Positions 1 through 6,801 of a stretch of DNA of 11,277 bases are shown piece after piece. The notes beneath the pieces were generated by a model. That model was not told the origin of the DNA and ran no database searches. It was given only the letters and a program-made list of their open reading frames with translations. This DNA is from an uncultured Eubacteriales bacterium (GTDB taxonomy: Bacteria > Bacillota > Clostridia > Oscillospirales > CAG-272): assembly GCA_900547565.1 (NCBI GenBank), contig URHI01000064.1, positions 1 to 11,277 on the forward strand, given 5' to 3'. Each line of letters starts with the position of its first letter. Positions within the stretch are counted from its first letter, which is position 1. The translations under genes were made by a program, and so were the position numbers.

Positions 1-240
1 TTTCGCCGTGGTCTTTGCCGCTTTTTCCGTAGTCTTAACCGTAGTCTTCGCAGTCTTTGTCGCACCTTTGGCAGTTTGTGTCGTGACTTTCGTGGTAGTC
101 TGTACCGCATTTTTGAATATTGCGGCGTGTTTCTCTGACACCCCATCTGCCAATCTTATTTCTCATGGCCTCGATGGCCCTGTCATAATCTCCGGATAGA
201 AGAAATCTCTCCACTGCTCATCATTTCGAACCGCAGTCAT
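1..240 (-). pseudogene. Decayed mobile-element gene fragment with a Lys/Thr-rich repeat
   Basis: On the minus strand an ATG at 240 opens a short frame (starts MTAVRNDEQWRDFF) that meets TGA at 163-165. The same frame then stays open from 162 to the window edge and encodes a repetitive tract rich in Lys and Thr (units such as TKTAKTTVKTTEKAAKTT). Between about 220 and 150 a different minus frame carries a natural-looking stretch (VERFLLSGDYDRAIEAMRNKI), so two compensating frameshifts would join the pieces into one protein. K-T-rich linkers of this kind occur in Clostridia integrative-element proteins, for example the CD1108-type cell-wall hydrolases; that link is from memory and weak. The plus-strand hydrophobic frame over 8-199 is the antisense image of the repeat. 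I read this as a broken remnant and do not assign a function. Confidence 0.4.
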
Positions 241-264
241 GAAGGTTTAATTTGTTCTTTTCTG

Positions 265-396
265 TTAGATCACCACATTATTTGCGCCCTTCGTCAGCGG
301 ACCAAAGCCATCGTTGCAATAGATATAGGCATCGGGAAGCTCCTCCTCCGATTTGTGAATAGCAAACGCATTGTAGGCAGGAAGATAGGTGATAAT
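265..396 (-). pseudogene. C-terminal fragment of an unknown mobile-element protein
   Basis: A 43-codon minus-strand frame ends at TAA 265-267. It encodes a protein-like sequence, including AYNAFAIHKSEEELPDAYIY and then CNDGFGPLTKGANNVVI. It has no start codon or ribosome site: TAG (397-399) lies immediately upstream in frame, and a different minus frame continues to about 472. Its stop lies 24 bases before the ATG at 240, so the two fragments look like the tail of one gene followed by the next gene of a former minus-strand operon. I do not recognise the family. The upstream part appears to have been lost where the copper operon's promoter region begins (about 397-465), which would make this a junction. 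Confidence 0.35.
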
Positions 397-465
397 CTAT
401 GTGTATGAAACAGATGCCTATGGAACGACATTTTTGAACAAATTGTAAATCTGTTGCTATTATAC

Positions 466-494
466 TTGACACATACCCCGCGAGGGTATATAAT
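466..494 (+). promoter_or_regulatory. Consensus sigma-A promoter of the copper operon
   Basis: TTGACA (466-471) and TATAAT (489-494) are separated by exactly 17 bases, a perfect match to the housekeeping consensus. Transcription should begin around 500-502, about 30 bases before csoR. A CsoR-type palindrome fills almost the whole spacer and a second one covers the likely start site, so the promoter is expected to be strong but tightly repressed without copper. Confidence 0.93.
473..489. promoter_or_regulatory. CsoR operator 1 (in promoter spacer)
   Basis: ATACCCCGCGAGGGTAT is an inverted repeat with arms ATACCC/GGGTAT around a 5-base centre. TACCC...GGGTA palindromes are the typical binding sites of copper-sensing CsoR repressors. 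It occupies the spacer between the -35 and -10 boxes, so bound CsoR would block RNA polymerase. Confidence 0.85.
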
Positions 495-496
495 AT

Positions 497-513
497 ATAC
501 CCAGCTGGGGTAT
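497..513. promoter_or_regulatory. CsoR operator 2 (at transcription start)
   Basis: ATACCCAGCTGGGGTAT has the same ATACCC/GGGTAT arms and 17-base length as the upstream site. The centres are 24 bases apart. It covers the predicted transcription start and ends just before the csoR ribosome site. Two sites this close suggest two CsoR tetramers side by side. Confidence 0.82.
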
Positions 514-530
514 ATAAGGAGGATGTGAAG

Positions 531-839
531 ATGTCTGATAAAGAAGTATGCGGATGCTATGGAAAAACAACAAACCGCTCGGAAGAAGAAAGAAAAAAGC
601 TAATCCACCGCCTAAACCGAATTGAAGGGCAGATTCGCGGGATTCGCGGAATGGTGGAAAAAGATGCTTACTGTGCGGATATTTTAATCCAGTCTGCCGC
701 TGTGAACGCTGCGGTCAATGCTTTTAATAAGGAACTGCTGGCGAGTCATATCAGGGGATGTGTTGCCAGAGATATCCGTGACGGCAAGGATGAAGTAATT
801 GACGAGTTAGTGGCAACTCTGCAAAAACTGATGAAGTAA
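531..839 (+). CDS. csoR: CsoR-family copper-sensing transcriptional repressor
   Basis: A 102-residue all-helical DUF156-family repressor. In the apo form such proteins bind the operator; Cu(I) binding releases them and de-represses copper export. The Cu(I) ligands are visible as Cys48, His73 and Cys77, with the same spacing (25 and 4) as Cys36/His61/Cys65 of Mycobacterium tuberculosis CsoR. The signature RLNRIEGQIRGIRGMVE lies at 27-43. ATG 531 is chosen because AGGAGG (517-522) lies 8 bases before it; the in-frame GTG at 525 is only 2 bases from that site. The N-terminus has a non-conserved CGC (7-9) that could also touch metal. It is the first gene of the operon, with copA starting 22 bases after its stop, and it almost certainly represses its own promoter through the two adjacent palindromes. 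Related sensors for nickel or sulfane sulfur (RcnR, CstR) lack this full C-H-C set. Confidence 0.93.
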   Translation: MSDKEVCGCYGKTTNRSEEERKKLIHRLNRIEGQIRGIRGMVEKDAYCADILIQSAAVNAAVNAFNKELLASHIRGCVARDIRDGKDEVIDELVATLQKLMK

Positions 840-861
840 AAGGAGGCGTTACAAATAAACT

Positions 862-3390
862 ATGGAGCAATATACAGTAACCGGTATGAGCTGTGCCGCC
901 TGCACCGCACGGGTGGAAAAAGCGGTATCAGGCGTGAAAGGTGTAACTTCCTGCTCTGTTAGCCTGCTGACTAATTCTATGGGCGTGGAGGGAACTGCCG
1001 ATGCTGAAGAAATTATAGCGGCAGTTCGTAACGCAGGATACGACGCAGCAATTAAAAAAAGAAACACGGAACGAAACACACGGTCATCTTCCGAAGGAGA
1101 CGCACTGAAGGACAGAGAAACACCCGTACTTAAAAGGCGACTGATTGCCTCTCTCGGCTTTTTGATCGTTCTTATGTATGTTTCTATGGGGCACATGATG
1201 TGGGGCTGGCCTCTGCCGCCTTTCTTCAATAATAACCATGTGGCAATGGGGCTTTTACAGCTATTGTTAACGGTTGCAATCATGGTCATCAATCAGAAGT
1301 TTTTTATCAGCGGATTTCAGAGCCTGTGGCATCGTGCGCCGAACATGGACGCACTGGTTGCCTTAGGCGCTACGGCTGCCTTTGGTTACAGCACCTTCGC
1401 TCTTTTTGCCATGACGGATGCGCAAGTCAAGGGCAACGCAGACGCCGTAATGTCCTATATGCACGAGTTTTACTTTGAATCCGCCGCTATGATACTTGCG
1501 CTGATAACCCTTGGGAAAATGCTGGAAGCACGGTCCAAAGGCAAAACCACAGACGCCCTGAAAGGGCTGATGAAGCTGGCTCCCAAAACTGCCACGCTCG
1601 ACAGGGACGGTACCGAAATAACCGTGCCGATCGAGCAGGTGAAAAAGGGCGATGTCTTTGTCGTGCGTCCCGGTGAAAATATCCCTGTGGACGGAACCGT
1701 TTTAGAGGGAAACAGCGCAGTGGATGAATCCACTCTGACAGGCGAGAGTATACCGGTAGACAAAACGGTTGGAAGCACTGTCTCCGCCGGAACGCAGAAC
1801 CGGTCTGGGTTTATCCGCTGTGAAGCGACAAGAGTCGGCGAGGACACCACACTGTCGCAGATTATTCAGATGGTCAGTGATGCGGCTGCAACAAAAGCGC
1901 CCATTGCAAAGGTTGCAGACAAGGTATCAGGTGTGTTTGTCCCTGCTGTTATTGCGATTGCAGTGATAACCGTAATAGCATGGCTTATCGCCGGTCAGAC
2001 AATAGGCTTTGCTTTGGCGAGGGGTATATCCGTATTGGTGATCAGCTGTCCCTGTGCGCTCGGTCTTGCCACACCAGTAGCCATTATGGTCGGAAACGGA
2101 ATGGGAGCAAAGAACGGGATTCTCTTTAAGACGGCTGTATCTTTGGAAAAAACGGGAAAAACACAGATTGTGGCACTTGATAAAACCGGGACGATAACGC
2201 AGGGAGAACCAAGGGTTACAGATATGATTCCGGCAAGCGGCAGAAGCGAAAAGGAGCTTTTGTCTATCGCTTATGCGCTGGAGAAAAAAAGCGAGCATCC
2301 GTTGGCACGGGCAATCACTCAAAGGGCGGAGCAGGAAGGTTTGGCAGCCGGTGAGGTAGAGCAGTTCAAAGCCTTACCGGGCAACGGACTTACCGCCTCC
2401 CTTGACGGTGCTGTCCTGCTTGGAGGCAGTTATAAATTTATCAGCGAACAGATCTCAGTGCCTGATGAAATAAAAGGAAAATCCGAGCGGCTCTCGGAAG
2501 AAGGAAAAACACCGCTGTTCTTTGCCCACGGCGGCGCGCTTTGCGGTATCATCGCCGTTGCGGATATTATCAAAGAGGACAGTCCGCAGGCGATAAAAGA
2601 ATTGCAGAATATGGGCATCCATGTGGTGATGCTGACAGGCGATAACGAGCGCACGGCTAAAGCGATTGGAGCGAAGGCCGGTGTCGATGAAGTGATTGCC
2701 GGTGTGCTCCCCGAAGGCAAGGAAAGTGTAATCCGTGAGCTTAAGAAAAAAGGCAATGTTATCATGGTCGGTGACGGCGTCAATGACGCTCCGGCGCTTA
2801 CAAGTGCCGATATTGGCATTGCCATCGGAGCAGGGGCAGACGTTGCGATTGATGCAGCGGACGTGGTACTGATGAAAAGCCGCCTCTCTGATGTTCCTGC
2901 GGCAATTCGTCTCAGCCGTGCAACGCTGCGAAACATTCACGAAAATCTGTTTTGGGCGTTTATCTATAACATTATCGGTATTCCTCTGGCGGCAGGCGTA
3001 TTTATCAGTGTACTCGGCTGGCAGTTAAATCCCATGTTTGCTGCGGCGGCAATGAGTCTGTCCAGTTTCAGCGTGGTCACCAATGCACTGCGCTTGAATT
3101 TCTTTAAGATGCACGATTCCAGACGGGATCATAAAATCAAGAATAAATTAAAAATCACAAACGAAAAGGAGACAAAAACAATGGAAAAAACATTAAAAAT
3201 CGAAGGTATGATGTGCGGACACTGCGAGATGCACGTAAAAAAAGCCCTTGAAGCACTTGACGGCGTGAAAAAGGCAGAAGTCAGCCACAAGACCGGAACT
3301 GCTGTTGTAACGCTGGAAAAAGAGGTTTCCGATGATGTTCTGAAGCAGGCCGTTGCCGAACAGGGCTATCAGGTAACGGATATTCAATAA
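862..3390 (+). CDS. copA: Copper-exporting P1B-type ATPase with fused C-terminal CopZ domain
   Basis: An 842-residue inner-membrane ATPase that pumps Cu(I) out of the cytoplasm. In order: an N-terminal metal-binding domain with GMSCAAC (Cys11, Cys14); membrane helices from about residue 92; the actuator TGES (293-296); the transport site CPC (396-398); the phosphorylated Asp440 in DKTGT; the HP motif (479-480) of the nucleotide domain; GDGVND (637-642); and the Cu(I)-type signatures YN (702-703) and MxxSS (731-735) in the last helices. After the final helix comes a charged linker (about 750-773) and then a second complete metal-binding domain with GMMCGHC (Cys785, Cys788). Most bacterial CopA proteins lack this C-terminal domain, and CopZ is usually separate. 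The ATG has AGGAGG at 841-846 but with a long 15-base gap; a TAA just upstream in frame excludes any earlier start. It is co-transcribed with csoR. Confidence 0.95.
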   Translation: MEQYTVTGMSCAACTARVEKAVSGVKGVTSCSVSLLTNSMGVEGTADAEEIIAAVRNAGYDAAIKKRNTERNTRSSSEGDALKDRETPVLKRRLIASLGFLIVLMYVSMGHMMWGWPLPPFFNNNHVAMGLLQLLLTVAIMVINQKFFISGFQSLWHRAPNMDALVALGATAAFGYSTFALFAMTDAQVKGNADAVMSYMHEFYFESAAMILALITLGKMLEARSKGKTTDALKGLMKLAPKTATLDRDGTEITVPIEQVKKGDVFVVRPGENIPVDGTVLEGNSAVDESTLTGESIPVDKTVGSTVSAGTQNRSGFIRCEATRVGEDTTLSQIIQMVSDAAATKAPIAKVADKVSGVFVPAVIAIAVITVIAWLIAGQTIGFALARGISVLVISCPCALGLATPVAIMVGNGMGAKNGILFKTAVSLEKTGKTQIVALDKTGTITQGEPRVTDMIPASGRSEKELLSIAYALEKKSEHPLARAITQRAEQEGLAAGEVEQFKALPGNGLTASLDGAVLLGGSYKFISEQISVPDEIKGKSERLSEEGKTPLFFAHGGALCGIIAVADIIKEDSPQAIKELQNMGIHVVMLTGDNERTAKAIGAKAGVDEVIAGVLPEGKESVIRELKKKGNVIMVGDGVNDAPALTSADIGIAIGAGADVAIDAADVVLMKSRLSDVPAAIRLSRATLRNIHENLFWAFIYNIIGIPLAAGVFISVLGWQLNPMFAAAAMSLSSFSVVTNALRLNFFKMHDSRRDHKIKNKLKITNEKETKTMEKTLKIEGMMCGHCEMHVKKALEALDGVKKAEVSHKTGTAVVTLEKEVSDDVLKQAVAEQGYQVTDIQ
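3181..3390 (+). CDS. copZ: Nested CopZ-like copper chaperone (possible internal start in copA)
   Basis: The last 69 codons of copA start with an ATG preceded by AAAGGAG (3165-3171) at 9 bases, a better-placed ribosome site than that of copA itself. Translation from here would give a free chaperone of normal CopZ length with the Cu(I)-binding CGHC (Cys12, Cys15 of the nested protein). No stop codon separates it from the ATPase, so the same DNA may give both a tethered and a free domain. The upstream linker is Lys/Asn-rich and low in conservation, as expected if a former intergenic spacer lost its stop codon. An alternative is that a frameshift or stop-loss has simply merged two genes. The sequence shows the signals; actual use is inferred. 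Confidence 0.55.
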   Translation: MEKTLKIEGMMCGHCEMHVKKALEALDGVKKAEVSHKTGTAVVTLEKEVSDDVLKQAVAEQGYQVTDIQ

Positions 3391-3406
3391 TCAACCCATA
3401 CCGCAT

Positions 3407-3466
3407 AAAAAACAGGCATCGACACGCTGAATGAACAGCCGGTCGGTGCCTGCTTTATTATATAAG
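3407..3466. terminator. Bidirectional rho-independent terminator
   Basis: CAGGCATCGAC (3413-3423) pairs with GTCGGTGCCTG (3442-3452) to form an 11-bp stem with one G-U pair and an 18-base loop. On the plus strand it is followed by CTTTATTATAT; read on the minus strand it is followed by six T (3412-3407). It sits between the copA stop (3390) and the converging oxidoreductase stop (3467), so it should end both operons, more strongly in the minus direction. Confidence 0.85.
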
Positions 3467-4468
3467 CTAACTAATTTTAAGAATCGTCTTACCCTTAGAG
3501 CCTCCGCCTGCAACCTTTGCAAGTGCCCCATTTACTTCAGATAAATCATAGATCTGATCAACAGAAGTCTCAATTATTCGATTCCCGAATATCTCTGAAA
3601 TTCTTTGGAGTCCGGCGCCATCCTCACGGACGAAGACGAAGTAATACCTCTGGTTGTTCTTCGCCGCCATTCTATCATACTTGCTTCCCGCAAGGCCGAA
3701 TAAGAACCGCTTCATGGTTGGCATACCCATACGGGCGGCAAATTCACCGTTTGGCAATCCCCGCAGAGAAACAAGACTTCCTCCGGATTTTAAGATACGG
3801 AATTCTTTTTCCAGTTCACAGACTCCCAATGTATCAAGCACATAATCCACATCAGACAAAGCTTTGGAGTAATCCTCCGATTGATAATCAATAAATCGAT
3901 CTGCGCCCAGCCGCATCACCCGTTCTTGGTTTTGTGCGCTGCCATTTGTGATCACATTCAGCCCCATACTTTTCGCAATCGGTATCGCCATCGCCCCGAG
4001 ACTCCCCGTGCCGCCGGAGATAAAAACAGTCTTGCCCGATTTTACATTTATCCGTTCAAATGCCTGTAATGCGGTGAGGGCTGAAAGAGGAACAGAAGCC
4101 GCCTACTCATCGGACAGATATTCGGGAACTTTTGCAATCGCATTTTGATCAACCGCAGCGTATTCGGCAAATGCCCCGATCTTTTTCAGCGGCATACGAC
4201 CGTATACACGGTCGCCTACAGCAAAGTTACGGACAGCTTTGCCAACCTTATCCACAACTCCGCAAAATTCATTGCCCATGATAAGTGGAAATTTGTAAGG
4301 CGCAATCAGCTTAACCTCTCCGCGAATAATCATATTGTCCAGCGGATTTACACCCGCCGCTTTGATTTTTACAAGTACCTCGTGATCTCCGATTTCCGGC
4401 ACGGGAATGTCGCACACGGCAAGGGTGCCGCCGTTTTTATTATAACCGTTTAGGATTGCCGCCCTCAT
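3467..4468 (-). pseudogene. Zinc-independent MDR oxidoreductase (quinone reductase-like), amber codon inside
   Basis: A medium-chain dehydrogenase/reductase of the NADPH:quinone reductase type, 333 residues if read through. The N-terminal GroES-like domain (1-121; AAGVNPLDNMI at 37-47) ends at a single in-frame TAG (4103-4105, codon 122). The same frame continues without any other lesion through the NADPH-binding Rossmann domain (GGTGSLG at 152-158) to TAG 3467-3469. Relatives have an acidic DEEAA-type stretch here, so a GAG-to-TAG change is the simplest explanation. The stop falls at the domain boundary, giving a 121-residue GroES-like fragment; the Rossmann half has no good start. ATG 4468 is preferred over ATG 4477 because AAGGAG (4485-4480) is 11 rather than 2 bases away. 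It is the last gene of the Rrf2 operon, 46 bases or more after the thioesterase gene. Zinc-ligand cysteines of true alcohol dehydrogenases are not evident. Confidence 0.85.
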
Positions 4469-4523
4469 TATTTGCATTACTCCTTGTCAATAATACTATG
4501 TTATGAAAATTGTTATACATCCT

Positions 4524-5279
4524 TTAAGAAACGAAGTCATCCTTGCTATATGTTTTGCTGTAGCTACGGACAATTTCGCTTTTGACGATATAGTTACCGT
4601 CCTTTTGTATCGCAATAATATCTCTATCCTTGTCGCTGTTTTTTTGTACCGTTAAAATATCATTCTCGTATGTTTGATTTACATATACAATATCCATTTC
4701 TTTGATCGGTCTTTCTTCAAGCTCCCGAACAGAATAGGTATTTAAGATAAAACGGATGTATTCTTTATTATTTGTATGTCCGGCAAAATCGATATTGGTA
4801 TATTTTATCTTCACCTGCGCTACTTCGGGTAGATTTTCTGCATCGAATTTTGAAAATGACAGATCTGTTTCGGGAGCTTCCGTTTGAATACTGTCATCAA
4901 CGCCAACCGTTGACACCCTTCGAATTTTGCCTGATTGTAAGTCCAGCGCACATAGTTCCACTCTCAAATACGCACAAATCTCATCTGATTCGTTTTTGAT
5001 CTCGACATCGATGTCAATTGATACACGTGTTACCTTGGAGATAAAACCGACAACTGTATATTGTTCATTCCAAGCTATGTTGCTTAATACCTTCAGTTTA
5101 CTTTTAGCGAAAACCCAAACTGCATTGTATGCTTTCTTTACGGTAATACCGTCAATTTTCAGCTTGCCCATAAGCTCAGTAACGGTTTCTTCGGCAATCT
5201 GAAAACAACCGATTACCGATAAATTTGCCAAAGGATCTGTCATACAGGAATTCACTTTTTCATGTTTTATTAACTTCAT
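4524..5279 (-). CDS. Acyl-ACP thioesterase-like double-hotdog protein
   Basis: A 251-residue cytoplasmic protein resembling the bacterial FatA/FatB-type acyl-ACP thioesterases, which release fatty acids from acyl carrier protein. The first hotdog domain spans about 1-130 and the second about 150-248. The second has the family's catalytic loop as DFAGHTNNKEY (164-174): His168 and the Asn170-Asn171 pair are kept, but the Asn two residues before the His in the usual N-x-H-x-N-N pattern is Ala166. Activity may therefore differ from the textbook enzyme. The ribosome site GAAGGA lies 8 bases before the ATG. The gene begins 15 bases after the EFR1-type gene and is co-transcribed with it under the Rrf2-type promoter. 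Substrate unknown; a role in membrane-lipid turnover or in detoxifying acyl-thioesters during redox stress would fit the context but is inference. Confidence 0.72.
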   Translation of the reverse strand: MKLIKHEKVNSCMTDPLANLSVIGCFQIAEETVTELMGKLKIDGITVKKAYNAVWVFAKSKLKVLSNIAWNEQYTVVGFISKVTRVSIDIDVEIKNESDEICAYLRVELCALDLQSGKIRRVSTVGVDDSIQTEAPETDLSFSKFDAENLPEVAQVKIKYTNIDFAGHTNNKEYIRFILNTYSVRELEERPIKEMDIVYVNQTYENDILTVQKNSDKDRDIIAIQKDGNYIVKSEIVRSYSKTYSKDDFVS

Positions 5280-5294
5280 AACGATATTCCTTCT

Positions 5295-6041
5295 TCACAA
5301 AAACAGCTCGTTTTCTTTTCTGACCGAACAAGCCTTTTTAATTGCCATTGCTGCAATGGATACCATAGCGCCGTTGACTTTTCTGGCGTTATGGGGACAC
5401 TGCTTCACACAGCGCATACAACCGATGCACTTTTTAGAATCTGCCGTAAAACTTACGGGGTCGATTGCCTGCACGGGGCAGTTTTTCGCACAAACGCCGC
5501 ATTTAACACAATCTTTGGACGGCTTCGGGACTAATCCCGCACCGCCCGCTTTTTTGTACGGACGGTTGCCCGGAACAGAAGCTACTGATTCTGTCTTGTC
5601 TGCAATCTGCTGTGCAAACTCTGCCAACTGTTTCTCATCTGACGCGTCAGGTCTGTTTGCGGCAAACTGTGGGATAATGGAGTGCTGTGCAACAGCGGCG
5701 ACAGCCGCAACGACCCGGAAACCGCATTCTTTTGCCGCGTCTTCCATTTCAGCAAGCGTGTCCTCATAAGCACGGTTTCCGTATACACAGACAAGGGTAC
5801 ATCTCGCACCGTTTCCTGCAATTTTCTTGAGCCGCCCGATTGCCGCTGCAGGTGCCCGTCCACCGAAAGAGGGCATGGCAATTAGTGCCCGATCTTCTTT
5901 GCCGATGGCACACCCTGAAAAATCGGTTTTGGAATCGCTCAGATCGATTTTAACAACGTTGTTTTTCCAACTGCTGCAGATAATGTCCGCAACCTTTTCC
6001 GTTCCACCCGTGGGGCTGAAAACTATTTCTAGCGTATTCAT
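5295..6041 (-). CDS. EFR1-type protein: flavodoxin domain plus two [4Fe-4S] clusters
   Basis: A 248-residue soluble electron carrier. Residues 1-150 form a flavodoxin-like domain with the FMN phosphate-binding loop SPTGGT (9-14) near the N-terminus. The C-terminal third is a bacterial 2x[4Fe-4S] ferredoxin: Cys178, 181, 184, 188 (CVKCGVCAKNCP) and Cys205, 208, 211, 215 (CIGCMRCVKQCP). The Cys-x2-Cys-x2-Cys-x3-Cys-Pro spacing is complete in both, so both cubane clusters should assemble. It would shuttle electrons between a ferredoxin pool and flavin-dependent partners. The ribosome site AAGGAG is made from the last codons of the Rrf2 gene (stop 6048-6050), 9 bases before the ATG, so the two genes are probably translationally coupled. 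The family is common in anaerobic Clostridia; its specific redox partner is not known, the MDR oxidoreductase downstream being a candidate. Confidence 0.88.
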   Translation of the reverse strand: MNTLEIVFSPTGGTEKVADIICSSWKNNVVKIDLSDSKTDFSGCAIGKEDRALIAMPSFGGRAPAAAIGRLKKIAGNGARCTLVCVYGNRAYEDTLAEMEDAAKECGFRVVAAVAAVAQHSIIPQFAANRPDASDEKQLAEFAQQIADKTESVASVPGNRPYKKAGGAGLVPKPSKDCVKCGVCAKNCPVQAIDPVSFTADSKKCIGCMRCVKQCPHNARKVNGAMVSIAAMAIKKACSVRKENELFL

Positions 6042-6047
6042 ATGTAT

Positions 6048-6476
6048 TTACTCCTTTTCTTGTATTCTATTTCGTATGTCGGCAATGCAGTCGGCAAGCG
6101 TTTTGCCGGCAAGTGAATGGGCGAAGGCGTCCTCTGTATCCGCAAACATATCTGTCAATACCGGCTTGATATGATGACCGACGATACACCGGTCGTTAGG
6201 ATTTTGGTGAATATCGAAAAGATGAAGCTTAGGTTCCTCCATAACCGCCCGGTAGACTTGCAGTAACGTAAGCTGTTCCGAAGGAACAGTCAAACGATAT
6301 CCGCTGACTCCTCTGTGGCCGTCAACAATTTCTGATTTTTTCAAAAGTGCCAGTATTTTGCGTATATAGCTGGCGTTCGTGCCGACGCTTTCAGCCATTT
6401 GGTCGGAGTTTATCGGATTCGGAGACTCCGAAATCAGAATCAACACATGAACGGCAACCGAAAACTTTGTATCCAT
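6048..6476 (-). CDS. Rrf2-family transcriptional regulator (YwnA-like)
   Basis: A 142-residue winged-helix DNA-binding protein. Residues 1-65 carry the Rrf2 helix-turn-helix (MAESVGTNASYIRKILALLK, 27-46) and the wing with GHRGVSGYRL (53-62). The middle segment FDIHQNPNDRCIVGHHI (87-103) is the effector region seen in YwnA-type members. The three clustered Cys that ligate Fe-S in IscR and NsrR are absent; only Cys97 and Cys130 occur. Cluster sensing is therefore unlikely, and Cys97 could act as a thiol/electrophile sensor. It is the first gene of a four-gene minus-strand operon and probably represses it through the palindrome at 6536-6550. The trigger signal is inferred only. Confidence 0.88.
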   Translation of the reverse strand: MDTKFSVAVHVLILISESPNPINSDQMAESVGTNASYIRKILALLKKSEIVDGHRGVSGYRLTVPSEQLTLLQVYRAVMEEPKLHLFDIHQNPNDRCIVGHHIKPVLTDMFADTEDAFAHSLAGKTLADCIADIRNRIQEKE

Positions 6477-6535
6477 TTTTCCCTCACGTATTCTTTCACA
6501 GTCTTAGCTTTGTTCGCAGTATAGCATATTTGTAA

Positions 6536-6550
6536 TTGTATCTGATACAA
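6536..6550. promoter_or_regulatory. Probable Rrf2 operator (perfect palindrome)
   Basis: TTGTATCTGATACAA is a perfect 7-1-7 inverted repeat. It lies just downstream of the -10 box on the minus strand, covering the expected transcription start (about 6548) and sitting 59 bases or more upstream of the Rrf2 start codon. Rrf2-family proteins bind 15-20 bp dyads placed like this to repress themselves. Binding by this particular protein is inferred from position. Confidence 0.78.
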
Positions 6551-6554
6551 GTAC

Positions 6555-6583
6555 ATTATATGCCGATTGAGACCATTTGTCAA
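6555..6583 (-). promoter_or_regulatory. Consensus sigma-A promoter of the Rrf2 operon
   Basis: Read on the minus strand, TTGACA (6583-6578) and TATAAT (6560-6555) are separated by exactly 17 bases, a perfect consensus. The leader from the start site to the Rrf2 ATG (6476) is about 70 bases. A possible weaker second -10 (TATGCTATACT, about 6520-6530) was seen but is not claimed. Confidence 0.9.
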
Positions 6584-6801
6584 GGGATTATTTTCTGTAT
6601 GTTACTCCATAACAGAATATTTACAATTGGTAGCGGCCGATAAAGAACCTAACACAATTATGCAGGATCCGAACCCTGACAAGCAATTGTGTCCCTTTCT
6701 CCGCCTCTATCCAAAAAATCCGTTTTGCAGATAACAGGATTCAAACTCACACATTTATTTCTGCACCGCAGGAATCCAAGATAACGCCTTCTGCATACAT
6801 A
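6584..6801. other. Gene-free stretch upstream of the Rrf2 operon
   Basis: No convincing reading frame. Contains one interrupted inverted repeat: ACACAATT (6652-6659) and AATTGTGT (6685-6692), with an inner CAGG/CCTG pair (6663-6666, 6675-6678). Its T-arm-like sequence on the minus strand (GGGTTCGGATCC) does not extend to a foldable tRNA. The repeat could be a binding site, a structured RNA or debris of an integration site. Confidence 0.4.

Noticed and set aside
8..199. Plus-strand Val/Phe-rich membrane protein
   Set aside because: It is the reverse image of the minus-strand Lys/Thr codon repeat and has no ribosome site.
525..530. GTG start for csoR two codons upstream
   Set aside because: Only 2 bases from AGGAGG; ATG 531 has the normal 8-base spacing.
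4103..4105. TAG as a sense codon (recoded amber)
   Set aside because: No other gene here contains an internal TAG, and the MDR gene itself ends with TAG, so a genome-wide recoding is unlikely.
6655..6700. tRNA on the minus strand, from a GGGTTCGGATCC T-arm-like sequence
   Set aside because: The T stem does not pair properly, and no acceptor, anticodon or D arm could be found upstream.
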